A DNA stretch of 64,000 nt from Streptomyces sp. NBC_00162 (GCF_024611995.1 NZ_CP102509.1:8122001-8186000), one strand, 5' to 3'. Positions 17,336-26,637 are shown, numbered from the stretch's first letter. Program-made: numbers and translations. The notes: generated from the letters alone by a model not told the origin.

Positions 17336-18040
17336 TCAGCCTGCCGGTGCCAGCGCGGGGCGAGGCTGGTCCGACGGCGCTTGCGCCGTGGTGCGCCACC
17401 AGCGGCGCGACGCCATCGCGGCCAGCACGGCGCCGGCGGCGTTGACCAGTACGTCGTCCACGGAGGACACCCGGTCCAGCCGCAGGACGTACTGTGCGGT
17501 TTCGACCAGGACCGAGCAGCCCGCCCCGAGCGTCAGGATCCGGGGCAGGGACGCCAGCGCCGCGAACCGCATCGGGGCGAAGAACCCCAGCGCCGCGAAG
17601 ACCAGCAGGTTGCCGACGATTCCGAGCGGCCCCATCGTGACCAGGTCCCGCAGCGGTACCAGGCTCACCCGGGCGGGGACGGTGCCGGCCCCGCCCCCCG
17701 GCATCATGGTCATCCAAATGAACGGCGCCGTGCCGTGGACCATGCCCACCTCGGCCAGCGACATCCGCCACGCCGATGTGACGTCGGCGGCACGCCGACG
17801 GCGTGCCAGAGCCCACACCACCAGCAGGGCCAACGGCAACGCGACCAACGTCATGAGCACCACACCGTTGAACGTATCGAAGCAGCCGTGCCACCGCCCG
17901 GCCATGCACATCGGAGCGGACATCATGAGCGGCCCCCGCACGATGAACACTGCGCTCGCCATGCCGAGGATCGCCAGGCCGAGGAGCACGATCCTGCGCG
18001 CGCGGCGGGGAGGTGCTGACATGGAAGCGTTGTGGTTCAT
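17336..18040 (-). CDS. VanZ family membrane protein
   Basis: A 234-residue integral membrane protein with about five TM segments. The VanZ-like core is PLRDLVTMGPLGIVGNLLVF, FAPMRFAALASLPRI, SVLVETAQYVL and SSVDDVLVNAAGA, which matches the conserved E-x-x-Q and D-D-x-x-N positions of the family. ATG 18040 is chosen; GGGGG precedes it. VanZ proteins confer low teicoplanin resistance in some enterococci, but most homologues have no proven role. Its position before a response regulator and kinase suggests a cell-envelope stress operon. Confidence 0.85.
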   Translation of the reverse strand: MNHNASMSAPPRRARRIVLLGLAILGMASAVFIVRGPLMMSAPMCMAGRWHGCFDTFNGVVLMTLVALPLALLVVWALARRRRAADVTSAWRMSLAEVGMVHGTAPFIWMTMMPGGGAGTVPARVSLVPLRDLVTMGPLGIVGNLLVFAALGFFAPMRFAALASLPRILTLGAGCSVLVETAQYVLRLDRVSSVDDVLVNAAGAVLAAMASRRWWRTTAQAPSDQPRPALAPAG

Positions 18041-18250
18041 GCCCCCATTGGAGACGGAGGGCCGTTGCGGTGGCGTATGCGATTTTCGATACGCCCGCGA
18101 TACACGCAGCCCCCGGGCATCAGGGAATTGGACGGGGAAGGCGACCCTGGTGAACATCTCGTCGATCCCCGGGAAAGGGAGCCAGGACGAGGCGTGCCCG
18201 GGTATGGCGCACCCAGGCACGCGGGATGGGGAGCGGCATAGCCTGGAGGG

Positions 18251-19093
18251 GTGACCAGCAACCATCTCGGCGATTTCCTGCGCGCCCACCGCGCTCGTCT
18301 GCGACCCGATGACGTCGGGCTCGCCCCCTACGGCGCTCGCCGGGTGGCGGGTCTGCGGCGGGAGGAGGTCGCCGTCCTGGCCGGCATGAACAGCGACTAC
18401 TACGCCCGCCTCGAACAGGGCCGCGAGCGCAGCCCCTCCCCGCAGATCCTCGAGGCCATCAGCAGTGCGCTGCGGATGGACGACGAAGCACGGGAGCACA
18501 TGTTCCGGCTGGCGGGCATCGCGCCGGACGGTGAGCGGCCGCAGCCGAGGGAAACGGTCAGTCCTGCGCTGCGGCAACTGCTGGACGGACACCGGAACGC
18601 CGTGGCGTTCGTCCTGAACCCGGCCAACGACTTCCTGGCCTCGAACGCTCTGGCCGACGCACTGTTCTCACCGTTCGAGAACGTGGACAACATGGCCCGC
18701 ATGACCTTCCTCGACCCGGCCGCCCGGAGCTTCTTCACGCAGTGGGGGCGGGCAGCCGAGGCAGTCGTTGCCGGACTGCGCCACGCCACGGGCCTCGACC
18801 CCCACTATCGGCGCCTGCGCGATGTCGTCGGCTCCCTGGCCCAGGCGAGCGAGGAGTTCGCCGCCCTGTGGTCCGCGCACACCGTGCACGGGAAGACCCG
18901 TGACGCCAAGGATCTTCTCCACCCCGACGTCGGGCCGCTCGCCCTCACTTACCAAACCTTCGACGTCCGCGGAGCATCGGGCCAGCAGCTGGTGATCTAC
19001 CAGGCCGAACCGGGAAGCCCCAGCGATCAGGCACTCGCCCTGCTCGGCAGCCTCAACGCCACATCCCGCCAGGAGTCCGCCACGGAGCAGTAG
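18251..19093 (+). CDS. MmyB-like XRE family transcriptional regulator
   Basis: 280 residues. The N-terminal XRE helix-turn-helix (about 8-80) carries the subgroup signature RRVAGLRREEVAVLAGMNSD and YYARLEQGRE; the C-terminal MmyB-like ligand-binding domain (about 105-265) contains NPANDFLASNALADAL and the PDVGPLALTYQTFDV stretch. Relatives usually control a neighbouring oxidoreductase or hydrolase. It converges on the amidohydrolase (stops 4 bases apart) and is divergent from VanZ, so its target is not obvious. Confidence 0.9.
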   Translation: MTSNHLGDFLRAHRARLRPDDVGLAPYGARRVAGLRREEVAVLAGMNSDYYARLEQGRERSPSPQILEAISSALRMDDEAREHMFRLAGIAPDGERPQPRETVSPALRQLLDGHRNAVAFVLNPANDFLASNALADALFSPFENVDNMARMTFLDPAARSFFTQWGRAAEAVVAGLRHATGLDPHYRRLRDVVGSLAQASEEFAALWSAHTVHGKTRDAKDLLHPDVGPLALTYQTFDVRGASGQQLVIYQAEPGSPSDQALALLGSLNATSRQESATEQ

Positions 19094-19096
19094 CAC

Positions 19097-20491
19097 TCAG
19101 GCGGTGGGAGTGTGGAGCACGTACTCGCGGGAGGCGTGGACCTCGTCGCGCAAGGCGGCCAGATCGACGTCGAGGACCTGGCCATTCCACTTGCGCGGCT
19201 CGCCGTTGATGAGGACGGCGCTGATGTTGCGGGCGTCCGAGCCCAGGACGACGGTGCCGATCGGGTCGTTGAGCGGCATGTTGTTGAGGTCCTCGGCCTG
19301 GATGACCAGCAGGTCTGCCTTCTTGCCCGGAGTGAGCGATCCGGTGACGTGCTGCAGGCCGTTGGTGCGGGCTCCCTGGAGGGTGGCGAAGTCCAGTACG
19401 TCGTGCGTGGTGATGCGGGCCGGCTGCTGGTCGGTGCCGTAGACGGCGTTGACCGCGCGCATCCGCTGGATGGCGTGCAAGGCCCGCATCTGCGTGAACA
19501 TGTCGCTGACCAGCGCCACCTCGACGTCGATGCTCAGACCGGGCCGGACCCTGACCGTCAAGGCCTCGTCGACGGCGGGGATCGCGGTTTCCAGCCCGAT
19601 CTGGGCGTCGGATGTCGGGGCCAGGGAGATGGTCGTGCCGCTCTCCCCGATCGCCTTCCAGGCCTCCTGAGTCAGGCCGGTGGCGTGGATGAGCGTGACG
19701 TCCGCGCCGAGGAGGCCCTCCTTCTCCCAGTTCAGTACGGCCGCCGAGGAGGAGGCGCCGAAGACGGCGTCGACGCTCACGCCGATGCCCAGTTCCCTTG
19801 CTGTGCGGGCCAGTTCGGGACCGTAGGCGAGGGCGGGCCCGGCGATCTCGTCGGTGGCCAGGGCGGCCAGGCGCAGGGTCAGCAACTGGTCGTCGCCGGC
19901 GAAGTACTTCTCCTTGAGGCGGGCCAGGTCTCCGGGCCACTGCTCGTCCCAGTCACCGAAGTGCGGGCCCATCGAGGCGTGCACGCCGCGGATACCGGTG
20001 TCGATCAGCGCTTGGACGGCGGCGTCGGAGTGTGCGGGGGTACGGGAGTTATGCGAGAAGTCGAGCATGCACGTGATGCCGCTGTCGATCGCCGTCAAAG
20101 CGGCCAGCTTGGTGCCGACGTACATGTCGTTGGGCCGGTAGACAGTGGCGTAGCCGGCCAGAGTGGACATCACGTAGGCGCCGAGGTCGTCGACGTCCGG
20201 CATGATCCGGCGCAGCTGGGTCTCCCAGGCGTGCCGGTGCGTGTCGACGAAGCCCGGCGTGAGGATCGTGCCCGTGGCGTCGACAACCACCGCGCCGTCC
20301 CGGATCAGGCCAGAACCGATCGCGGTGATCGTCTCGCCCTCGACGAGCAGATCGGCGTTGTGCAGGACACCGCGGTCGGGGTCCATGGTGACGATGGTCG
20401 CCCCGGTGAACAGGATGCGCCGCTTCGGGTCGCCGGACCGGCGCTGAAGCTGTTCGAGTACGGCCGGGCTGGTGGTATCGGAGATGGTCAA
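19097..20491 (-). CDS. amidohydrolase family protein (cytosine deaminase/chlorohydrolase-like)
   Basis: A 464-residue metal-dependent hydrolase of the AtzB/TrzN/SsnA branch. TTG 20491 is chosen because AGGAC precedes it and the protein then starts MTISDTTSP; the frame is open upstream but looks non-coding. The metal-binding strand is GFVDTHRHAWE (His85, His87), with later motif HATGLTQEAW and a beta-strand C-terminus containing GSLTPGKKADLLVI. Family members deaminate or dechlorinate heterocycles; the aromatic substrate here is unknown. The 1.4-kb gene stands alone, converging on the MmyB-like regulator. Confidence 0.88.
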   Translation of the reverse strand: MTISDTTSPAVLEQLQRRSGDPKRRILFTGATIVTMDPDRGVLHNADLLVEGETITAIGSGLIRDGAVVVDATGTILTPGFVDTHRHAWETQLRRIMPDVDDLGAYVMSTLAGYATVYRPNDMYVGTKLAALTAIDSGITCMLDFSHNSRTPAHSDAAVQALIDTGIRGVHASMGPHFGDWDEQWPGDLARLKEKYFAGDDQLLTLRLAALATDEIAGPALAYGPELARTARELGIGVSVDAVFGASSSAAVLNWEKEGLLGADVTLIHATGLTQEAWKAIGESGTTISLAPTSDAQIGLETAIPAVDEALTVRVRPGLSIDVEVALVSDMFTQMRALHAIQRMRAVNAVYGTDQQPARITTHDVLDFATLQGARTNGLQHVTGSLTPGKKADLLVIQAEDLNNMPLNDPIGTVVLGSDARNISAVLINGEPRKWNGQVLDVDLAALRDEVHASREYVLHTPTA

Positions 20492-20946
20492 GGGGAAGTC
20501 CTGTCCGTCATGCCAGGGCCGTGGGCCTGTGCAGGGTGGGTGATGACCCCAGCCTCGGCCCACGCGACGGCCGCAACCAGGCCGCCGTCTGCCCAGGTAC
20601 AGCACGCCCAGGCTCACCGCTCGATCCGTAGCCCGTAGCCCGTAGCCCGTAGCCCGTGGCTCGCTCGGCTACCGCTGGTCGACCAGGAAGACGGTCAGCA
20701 GCCGGCCTCGCCTTCACGCCCGTCCGGCGCGAAGGATCCGGGCTCGTCCCGCACAGAGGTAGGTGCGCCGTACAGCGGCCGAGGCCAGGCGAATGATAGC
20801 CGGGCAGGGGCCGGTTTCCGCCGAATTCACCATTCAGCACGCAGGTCGCCCCACGCTCAGTAGCTTTTGTCTCACAGACGGTCCGGCCCTCAGTTGGAAC
20901 CGAGTGCCGGGCGTGGAGAGAGAACAGCAAGGGAGCGCGGACGGCG
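20492..20946. other. intergenic region, amidohydrolase/roadblock gene
   Basis: 455 bases between divergent genes with no credible coding frame. It holds a tandem heptamer array at 20626-20660 and must contain both promoters; GGGAGCG before the ATG at 20947 is the roadblock gene RBS. Confidence 0.4.
20626..20660. repeat. tandem heptamer repeat CCGTAGC
   Basis: Five consecutive 7-base units: four exact CCGTAGC and a fifth CCGTGGC. The array lies about 135 bases before the amidohydrolase start, on the side where its promoter should be. It could be a slippage-prone microsatellite or a repeated protein-binding site. Confidence 0.8.
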
Positions 20947-21321
20947 ATGGCGAATGTGGAAGTCTCGTTGAAGGAGACGATGACCTCGATCGAGGGCGCG
21001 CTGGGTGCCGCGCTGGTGGACTACACCAGCGGAATGGCCTTGGGCACCCTCGGCGGCGGGAAGGAGCTCGACCTGACGGTCGCCGCCGCAGGCAACACCG
21101 ATGTGATCCGGGCCAAGGTCCGCACCATGGAAATGCTGGGCATGCAGGACGACATCGAGGATCTACTGATCACGCTCGGCACTCAGTACCACCTGCTCCG
21201 GCTGCTCAAGGGCCGCGGGGGCAACGGACTGTTCCTGTACGTGGTGCTGGACAAGAACAACTCCAACCTGGCCATGGCACGCCACCAGCTCAAGCGCATC
21301 GAGGCAGCGCTGGAGTTGTAA
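20947..21321 (+). CDS. orphan roadblock/LC7 domain protein
   Basis: A 124-residue roadblock/LC7 fold protein (MANVEVSLKETMTSIEGALG, DYTSGMALGTLGGG, LFLYVVLDKNNSNLAMARHQL). It is not CvnB and stands without GTPase, DUF742 or kinase neighbours. Such orphan roadblock proteins may regulate GTPases encoded elsewhere. It is followed 182 bases later by an ArsR-type regulator on the same strand. Confidence 0.85.
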   Translation: MANVEVSLKETMTSIEGALGAALVDYTSGMALGTLGGGKELDLTVAAAGNTDVIRAKVRTMEMLGMQDDIEDLLITLGTQYHLLRLLKGRGGNGLFLYVVLDKNNSNLAMARHQLKRIEAALEL

Positions 21322-21503
21322 CGCCGCATGATCGGGGCCCACGCATGCCCACAAGTTGAAGACTTCTTCAACCCGGCACATCCGAAACCGGTCAAGTTCG
21401 GGCATGCGCGGGCCCATCGGACGCGACGATGGACACCAAAGACCGGCTCGACTCGAAGACCCGCAGCCGCGGCCACGGTCCAAGCAACACAGCAGGAGCG
21501 TTC

Positions 21504-21899
21504 GTGGGAGTGCAAGTACCGCTGTACCAGGCCAAAGCCGAGTTCTTTCGCATGCTCGGACACCCGGTCCGCATCCGGGTCCTGGAACTCCTGCAGGGCG
21601 GGCCCATGCCCGTGAGGGACTTGCTGGCCGAGATCGACGTCGAGGCGTCCAACCTCTCCCAGCAACTGGCGGTGCTGCGCCGCTCGGGCATCGTCATCTC
21701 CACCCGCGAGGGCTCGACCGTCAGCTACGCCCTCGCCGGCGGCGACGTCGCCGACCTGCTGCGCGCGGCCCGGCGCATCCTGACCGAGCTGCTGGCAGGG
21801 CAGAGCCAACTCCTGGCCGAACTCCGGCAGGTGGAACCGGGCGCCGACGCCGTGGGAACGGGACCGGGCACGGGAACGGCTGGTGGCGCGGGCCACTGA
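21504..21899 (+). CDS. ArsR/SmtB family transcriptional regulator
   Basis: 131 residues starting at GTG 21504 with AGGAG upstream; the open frame reaches 21429 without an RBS. The winged helix is clear: FFRMLGHPVRIRVLELLQGG, VEASNLSQQLAVLRRSGIV and the wing STREGSTVSYALAGGD. The metal-box ELCVCD is absent (ELLQGG instead) and there is no cysteine, so it is not a canonical metal sensor. The C-terminus is a Gly/Thr-rich tail. The target is unknown. Confidence 0.88.
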   Translation: MGVQVPLYQAKAEFFRMLGHPVRIRVLELLQGGPMPVRDLLAEIDVEASNLSQQLAVLRRSGIVISTREGSTVSYALAGGDVADLLRAARRILTELLAGQSQLLAELRQVEPGADAVGTGPGTGTAGGAGH

Positions 21900-22011
21900 T
21901 CCGCCCGGTCCTGGCGGCAGGCGGTGACGACAGGCGTCACTGCCTGCCTGGACGGGCGGAACTCCCGGCAGGACTCGGCGGCCGCCGCCTCGCTCTCGGG
22001 CCGACCCCGGT

Positions 22012-22038
22012 GCGGGCCACCACCCGGTGGCGGCCCGC
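22012..22038. terminator. GC-rich hairpin, probable terminator
   Basis: GCGGGCC pairs with GGCCCGC around a short ACC/GGT-extended loop, immediately before the serine hydrolase stop (22042) and after the ArsR gene, which converge. Confidence 0.5.
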
Positions 22039-22041
22039 CAG

Positions 22042-23238
22042 TCAGTGCCCCTTGAGCAGGGCGCAGGCGAAATCCTCCTGCACGGTACGCAGCCGGGCCA
22101 GCAGGGCGGGCTTGTTGCTCTTGCTGGTCTGGGTGTTGATGGAGAAGGTCAGCGAGCGCGTGCCGTCGGGGGTGGTGGCGGCGAGCTGGGTGTAGCCGGG
22201 GAAGTTCCCGGTGTGGCCGTAGAGGACCCCGCAGCGGGTGGTGTACTGGAAGATCGCCAGCCCGGCGGCGTTGGTGCCGGGGCCGGCAGGCTCCGAGGAG
22301 TCCCCGGGGCGGAAGGTGAGCTGCTCCTTGCGGGTCTTCTCCGACAGCAGGGTGGGGCCGCCGTAGGCGCGGATGAAGGCGCCCAGCTCGTTGGGCGTGG
22401 AGACGATGCCGCCGGAGGCCCAGACGCTGGAGGCGCCGAGGGCTTCACTGATGTCCTCCGGTTCGGCGGGCGGGAGGACGTCGTAGCCGTGCAGGTAGGG
22501 CCGTGGGAGCTGGTAGCCCAGGGGCAGGCTGGTGCGGCGCAGACCCAGCGGGCGGTAGACGAGGTCCTTGAGGAGGTCCTCGTAGCGGCTGCCGGTGACG
22601 GCCTCGGCCATGAGCGCGACGGCGATGTTGTCCGAGTTGGAGTACTCGTACAGGGAGCCGGGGCTGAAGAGCAGCGGCTCCCCGGCCACGAAGTCGAGGA
22701 GCGTGCGCGGGTCGAAGACGTGGTGCGGGTCGGCGCGGAGGATCTCCACGAACTCGGGGGCGGTGGTGTAGTCCGGCAGGCCGCTCGTGTGCTGGAGGAG
22801 CTGACGCAGGGTCACCGCGTGCCAGGCCTCCGGCTGGTCGGGCAGGAGCTCGCCGATGGTGTCGTCGAGGGAGAGCCGGCCCTGGTCGACGAGCTGGAGG
22901 GCGACGGCCCCGCTGAACGCCTTGGCGATGCTGGCGATGCGCATGTGGTCGTCGGGGTGCGGCGGTCGGCCGGTCGCGATGTCGCCGACACCGGCGGTGT
23001 ACACGTCCGTACGCCCTCCCCGGGTGAGGAGGGCGATCACCCCGGGCGGGCCGTCGTCCTGGGCGACGAGCCGGTCGAGCTGCTGCTGGAGGCGCTTGTC
23101 GTGGCGCGGGCCGCCATCAGCCGGACCGGGGTCGCCGGCTGCCTGCGCGGGCTGCAGCAGCCCTCCGAGCGCGGCGGCGGCGAGGGCGGTGGCGGACAGT
23201 CCGGTGCGGAGGCGGCGTCCGCGGGCGAGGGTCAGCAC
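22042..23238 (-). CDS. secreted serine hydrolase, beta-lactamase/D-Ala-D-Ala carboxypeptidase family
   Basis: 398 residues with a Sec signal peptide (ALAAAALGGLLQPAQAAG, cleavage probably after residue 34). Class C-type active-site motifs are SIAK (Ser103, Lys106), YSN (199-201) and a terminal HTG near GVLYGHTGNFPGY. The family includes DD-carboxypeptidases, esterases and beta-lactamase-like enzymes acting outside the membrane; the exact substrate is not readable. It is transcribed alone and divergently from the NCS1 permease region. Confidence 0.92.
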   Translation of the reverse strand: MLTLARGRRLRTGLSATALAAAALGGLLQPAQAAGDPGPADGGPRHDKRLQQQLDRLVAQDDGPPGVIALLTRGGRTDVYTAGVGDIATGRPPHPDDHMRIASIAKAFSGAVALQLVDQGRLSLDDTIGELLPDQPEAWHAVTLRQLLQHTSGLPDYTTAPEFVEILRADPHHVFDPRTLLDFVAGEPLLFSPGSLYEYSNSDNIAVALMAEAVTGSRYEDLLKDLVYRPLGLRRTSLPLGYQLPRPYLHGYDVLPPAEPEDISEALGASSVWASGGIVSTPNELGAFIRAYGGPTLLSEKTRKEQLTFRPGDSSEPAGPGTNAAGLAIFQYTTRCGVLYGHTGNFPGYTQLAATTPDGTRSLTFSINTQTSKSNKPALLARLRTVQEDFACALLKGH

Positions 23239-23700
23239 GTGCGTGTCTCCTGGTGTGCGGTGGGGCGGCGGGGCCGGCGAGACCCGAGCCGTACATCAGC
23301 CTGCCTAGCAGCCCGCGCCCCGCACCGGGGCCCACGGCACGCACCGGTACCCCCGGTTGGCTGCGTAAGTCGCAACCGGGCTGCGGCACACCTTCAGCAC
23401 CGTTGGGCCGAGGTCGCACCCTGGGACACGGTCCAGGACAGCAGCAGACGCACCTGCGCCGCGTGCGGAGTATGTACGCAGCCTGCGGAAACACGGCGTT
23501 CACCACAACGCGCACCCGGGGTAACAAGCGCTTTCTAGCGTGGCCGACCGTGGGATCACAGCCATATACAGGGCCGACGGAAACCACTGATGACGGCCCG
23601 TCATCCCTTCCCCGTCCTGTCAACGGCGCCACACGGGGCTCCCCACCGCATCGCAGCACCTGCACCTGCACCTGCATCCAGCCCCACCGGGAGGCGTGGC
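23239..23700. other. intergenic region upstream of NCS1 permease
   Basis: About 460 bases with no convincing gene; it should contain two divergent promoters. The only local feature seen is GGGAGG at 23690-23695, the permease RBS. The frame of the permease stays open back to 23590 but lacks a start with RBS. Confidence 0.35.
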
Positions 23701-25347
23701 ATGAGCACCACCGAGTCACGGCAGATCACGACGGACACGACGGAGCCCGCTGCCGACCAGGCGGTCAAGGAGACGCTGGAGGACTACACCCTCCGTTTCG
23801 CACCCCGCAGTTACCGCCGCTGGACCCCCATGGTCGTGGCCACCACGGCCCTCGGCGGCATCGCCTACATGGCCGACTTCTCCATCGGCGCCGGCATCGG
23901 CCTGGCCCACGGCACCAGCAACGCGCTCATTGCCATCACCGTCGCCGCGGTCGTCATCTTCATCACCGGCTTCCCGCTGGCCTACTACGGCGCGCGCTAC
24001 AACATCGACCTCGACCTGATCACCCGCGGCTCCGGCTTCGGCTACTACGGCTCGGTCCTCACCAGCATCATCTTCGCCAGCTTCACCTTCATCTTCTTCG
24101 CCCTCGAAGGCGCGATCATGGCCCAGGGCCTCAAACTCGGCCTCGGACTGCCGCTCTGGCTGGGCTACGCCGTCTCCACGCTCATGGTGATCCCGCTGGT
24201 CGTCTACGGTATGAAGGCGCTCAGCAAGCTCCAGGTGTGGACCACCCCGATCTGGCTGCTGCTCATGGTCGGCCCGCTGGTCTACCTGATCGCCAACGAC
24301 CCCGGCACGGTCGACCGCTTCCTGGCCTACCCCGGCACGAACGGAGACGGCGCCGTCAACACCGCCTCCGTCCTGCTCGGAGCGGGTGTGTGCCTGTCCT
24401 TGATCGCGCAGATCGGCGAGCAGATCGACTACCTGCGCTTCATGCCGCCCAAGACCGAGGCGAACAAGCGCACCTGGTGGACCGCCGTGATCATGGCCGG
24501 GCCCGGGTGGGTCGTGCTCGGTGCGCTCAAGCAGGCCATCGGCGTCTTCCTCGCCGTCTACATCATCGCCGAGGTCGGACCGGCCGCTGCGCCCGAGCCC
24601 ATCCAGCAGTTCCGCGGCGCCTTCGACGCGATGATGCCGTCCTGGATGGTCATCCCGCTGGCCGTGGTCCTGGTGGTCATCAGCCAGATCAAGATCAACG
24701 TGACGAACGCGTACTCCGGCTCGCTGGCCTGGACGAATTCCTTCACCCGCGTCACCAAGCACTACCCCGGCCGCATGGTCTTCGTCCTGGTCAACCTGGC
24801 CTTCGCACTCGCCCTGATGGAAGCCGACATGTTCAGCTTCCTCAACAGCATCCTGGGCTTCTACTCGAACTGCGCGATCGCCTGGGTGGTCACCGTGGCC
24901 ACCGACATCGGCATCAACAAGTACGTGCTGAAGCTGTCCCCGCTCCAGCCGGAGTTCCGCCGGGGCATGCTCCACGCGGTCAATCCGGTCGGCGTCGTGG
25001 CCTTCGTCGCCGCCTCCAGCCTGTCGATCGCCATGTATTTCCACCTCCTCGGCGACACCCTCCAGCCGTACTCGCCCGTGGCCGCAGCCGTCATCGCCTT
25101 CGTCGTCACCCCGCTGATGGCCGTGATCACCAAGGGCCGCTACTACTTGCGCCGCACCGAGGACGGCATCACCGAGCCTCTGCTGGACACCGACGGCAAC
25201 CCGAGCGCGGTCACCCTCGACTGCCACGTCTGCCGTCAGTCCTACGAGCGCCCCGACCTCACCGCCTGTGTCACCCACGACGCGGTCGTCTGCTCGCTGT
25301 GCCTGAGCACCGACAAGGTCGGCGACCACGTCCTGCCGGCTGGGTAG
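23701..25347 (+). CDS. NCS1 family purine/cytosine permease with cysteine-rich C-terminal tail
   Basis: A 548-residue nucleobase:cation symporter-1 protein with about 12 TM segments. ATG 23701 has GGGAGG upstream and gives the expected N-terminus leading to YTLRFAPRSYRRW. Family segments are GSGFGYYGSVLTS and ALEGAIMAQGL. The unusual part is the last 42 residues: Cys508, Cys511, Cys523, Cys531 and Cys534 in a CxxC...C...CxxC pattern, resembling a small zinc ribbon facing the cytoplasm. Similar tails occur, as I recall, on actinobacterial transporters linked to signalling domains. The substrate is probably a nucleobase or hydantoin; the gene stands alone. Confidence 0.88.
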   Translation: MSTTESRQITTDTTEPAADQAVKETLEDYTLRFAPRSYRRWTPMVVATTALGGIAYMADFSIGAGIGLAHGTSNALIAITVAAVVIFITGFPLAYYGARYNIDLDLITRGSGFGYYGSVLTSIIFASFTFIFFALEGAIMAQGLKLGLGLPLWLGYAVSTLMVIPLVVYGMKALSKLQVWTTPIWLLLMVGPLVYLIANDPGTVDRFLAYPGTNGDGAVNTASVLLGAGVCLSLIAQIGEQIDYLRFMPPKTEANKRTWWTAVIMAGPGWVVLGALKQAIGVFLAVYIIAEVGPAAAPEPIQQFRGAFDAMMPSWMVIPLAVVLVVISQIKINVTNAYSGSLAWTNSFTRVTKHYPGRMVFVLVNLAFALALMEADMFSFLNSILGFYSNCAIAWVVTVATDIGINKYVLKLSPLQPEFRRGMLHAVNPVGVVAFVAASSLSIAMYFHLLGDTLQPYSPVAAAVIAFVVTPLMAVITKGRYYLRRTEDGITEPLLDTDGNPSAVTLDCHVCRQSYERPDLTACVTHDAVVCSLCLSTDKVGDHVLPAG

Positions 25348-25446
25348 CCGTGACCTGAGGCGCTGGTTGCGGTTGTCGTGGGTGACGCCTCGCGTTCCGT
25401 GCCAGGTGCTTCTGTGCAGTGGGCGAGGCCCCAGGGAAGGCGTGCG

Positions 25447-26637
25447 ATGACGGAGCCGGCCGGGCCATTGAGGTTGCCGTCGTTGACGGGTGTCCGCTTC
25501 GTTCTCGCCCTCGTGGTGGTGCTGAGCCACGTGTTCCATGTGTCCGGGCTGTTCGACGGACCGTTGCAGATGGCGCTCGGGGGACTCGCGCCGCTGGCGG
25601 GCACGGCAGTGACTGGATTCTTCGTCCTGTCGGGTTTCGTCCTGACCTGGGCGCACCGTCCCGGGGACCGGCCGCGGGCGTTCTGGCGGCGCCGCTTCTG
25701 GAAGATCTTCCCCAACCATGTCCTGGGCTGGTCTCTCGCGGTGGTGTTCTTCGGGTGCACGGGCGCGGGGCGGGTGCTGAGCATGGAGACCGGCCATGGC
25801 TCGGGCGCCGCTGTCACCGGCCTGTTCCTGCTGCAGGCCTGGGTTCCGGACGCCAACTGGTTCTTCAGCTTCAACACTCCGGCCTGGTCCATCTCGTGCG
25901 AAGCGTTCTTCTACGCGTTGTTCCCGGCCCTGCTGGCTTTGACGATGCGCATTCGCGCCCGCCGGCTGCGCGCGGTGTGGGTGGCCGTCGTCCTGGTCAT
26001 CCTGGTCCTGCCGGCCGTCGCCGGGCGCATCCCCGGGCCTGCCCTGTATGACTGGCTGCCCGTCAACGAGAACAGTCTGTGGTTCGGCTACGTGCTGCCG
26101 CCCGTCCGGCTGCCGGAGTTCGTTCTCGGCATCGTGACCGCGAGGCTGCTGCAGACCGGCCTCCTTCCGCGCCCGACGCGCGCGTGGTCGCGTGGTCTGC
26201 CGGTGGCGGTCCTGGCCACGCTGCCCTTCGTGCCGCCGCAGTTCGCGCTGGGCGCGGCGATGGCCGCTCCCATGACGGTGGTCATCGCCGGCCTTGCCCT
26301 GGCCGACATCGAAGGGCGCTCCGGCTTCCTGGCCCGGCCCACTGCCGTCGCGCTCGGTGATGCCTCGTACGCCCTCTACCTCGTCCACTTCCCCCTCTTG
26401 CTCCTCGCCCGCTGGCTGGCGGGTCCCGAGCGCACATTCGGCACCTGGACGGGCGTCCCGCTGGCCCTCGGTCTGACCGGCCTGTCGGTGGGTGCGGCCT
26501 GGGTGGTCTACCGCTGCTACGAACGCCCGATCACTCGCGCCTGGAGCCGTAAGGCCCTGCAAACGGTCTGCTCCGCTCCACTGCCCACCCCCGCACGGCC
26601 ACGCGAGGAGCAGGCCGACCGAGCCCACCACGAATGA
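25447..26637 (+). CDS. acyltransferase 3 family membrane protein
   Basis: A 396-residue integral membrane acyltransferase with about 10 TM segments. ATG 25447 (MTEPAGPLRLPSLTGVRF) has GGAAGG upstream and begins exactly where the family does. The conserved features are the first-TM His in VVLSHVFHVSG, RRRFWKIFPNH, and the SISCEAFFYALFP segment. Such enzymes O-acylate exopolysaccharides, peptidoglycan or antibiotics. Its 3' end overlaps, on the opposite strand, the tail of the MpaB-like frame. Confidence 0.9.
   Translation: MTEPAGPLRLPSLTGVRFVLALVVVLSHVFHVSGLFDGPLQMALGGLAPLAGTAVTGFFVLSGFVLTWAHRPGDRPRAFWRRRFWKIFPNHVLGWSLAVVFFGCTGAGRVLSMETGHGSGAAVTGLFLLQAWVPDANWFFSFNTPAWSISCEAFFYALFPALLALTMRIRARRLRAVWVAVVLVILVLPAVAGRIPGPALYDWLPVNENSLWFGYVLPPVRLPEFVLGIVTARLLQTGLLPRPTRAWSRGLPVAVLATLPFVPPQFALGAAMAAPMTVVIAGLALADIEGRSGFLARPTAVALGDASYALYLVHFPLLLLARWLAGPERTFGTWTGVPLALGLTGLSVGAAWVVYRCYERPITRAWSRKALQTVCSAPLPTPARPREEQADRAHHE

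Noticed and set aside
20508..20930. 140-codon minus-strand ORF upstream of the amidohydrolase
   Set aside because: It translates the heptamer repeat and has no family features or RBS support.
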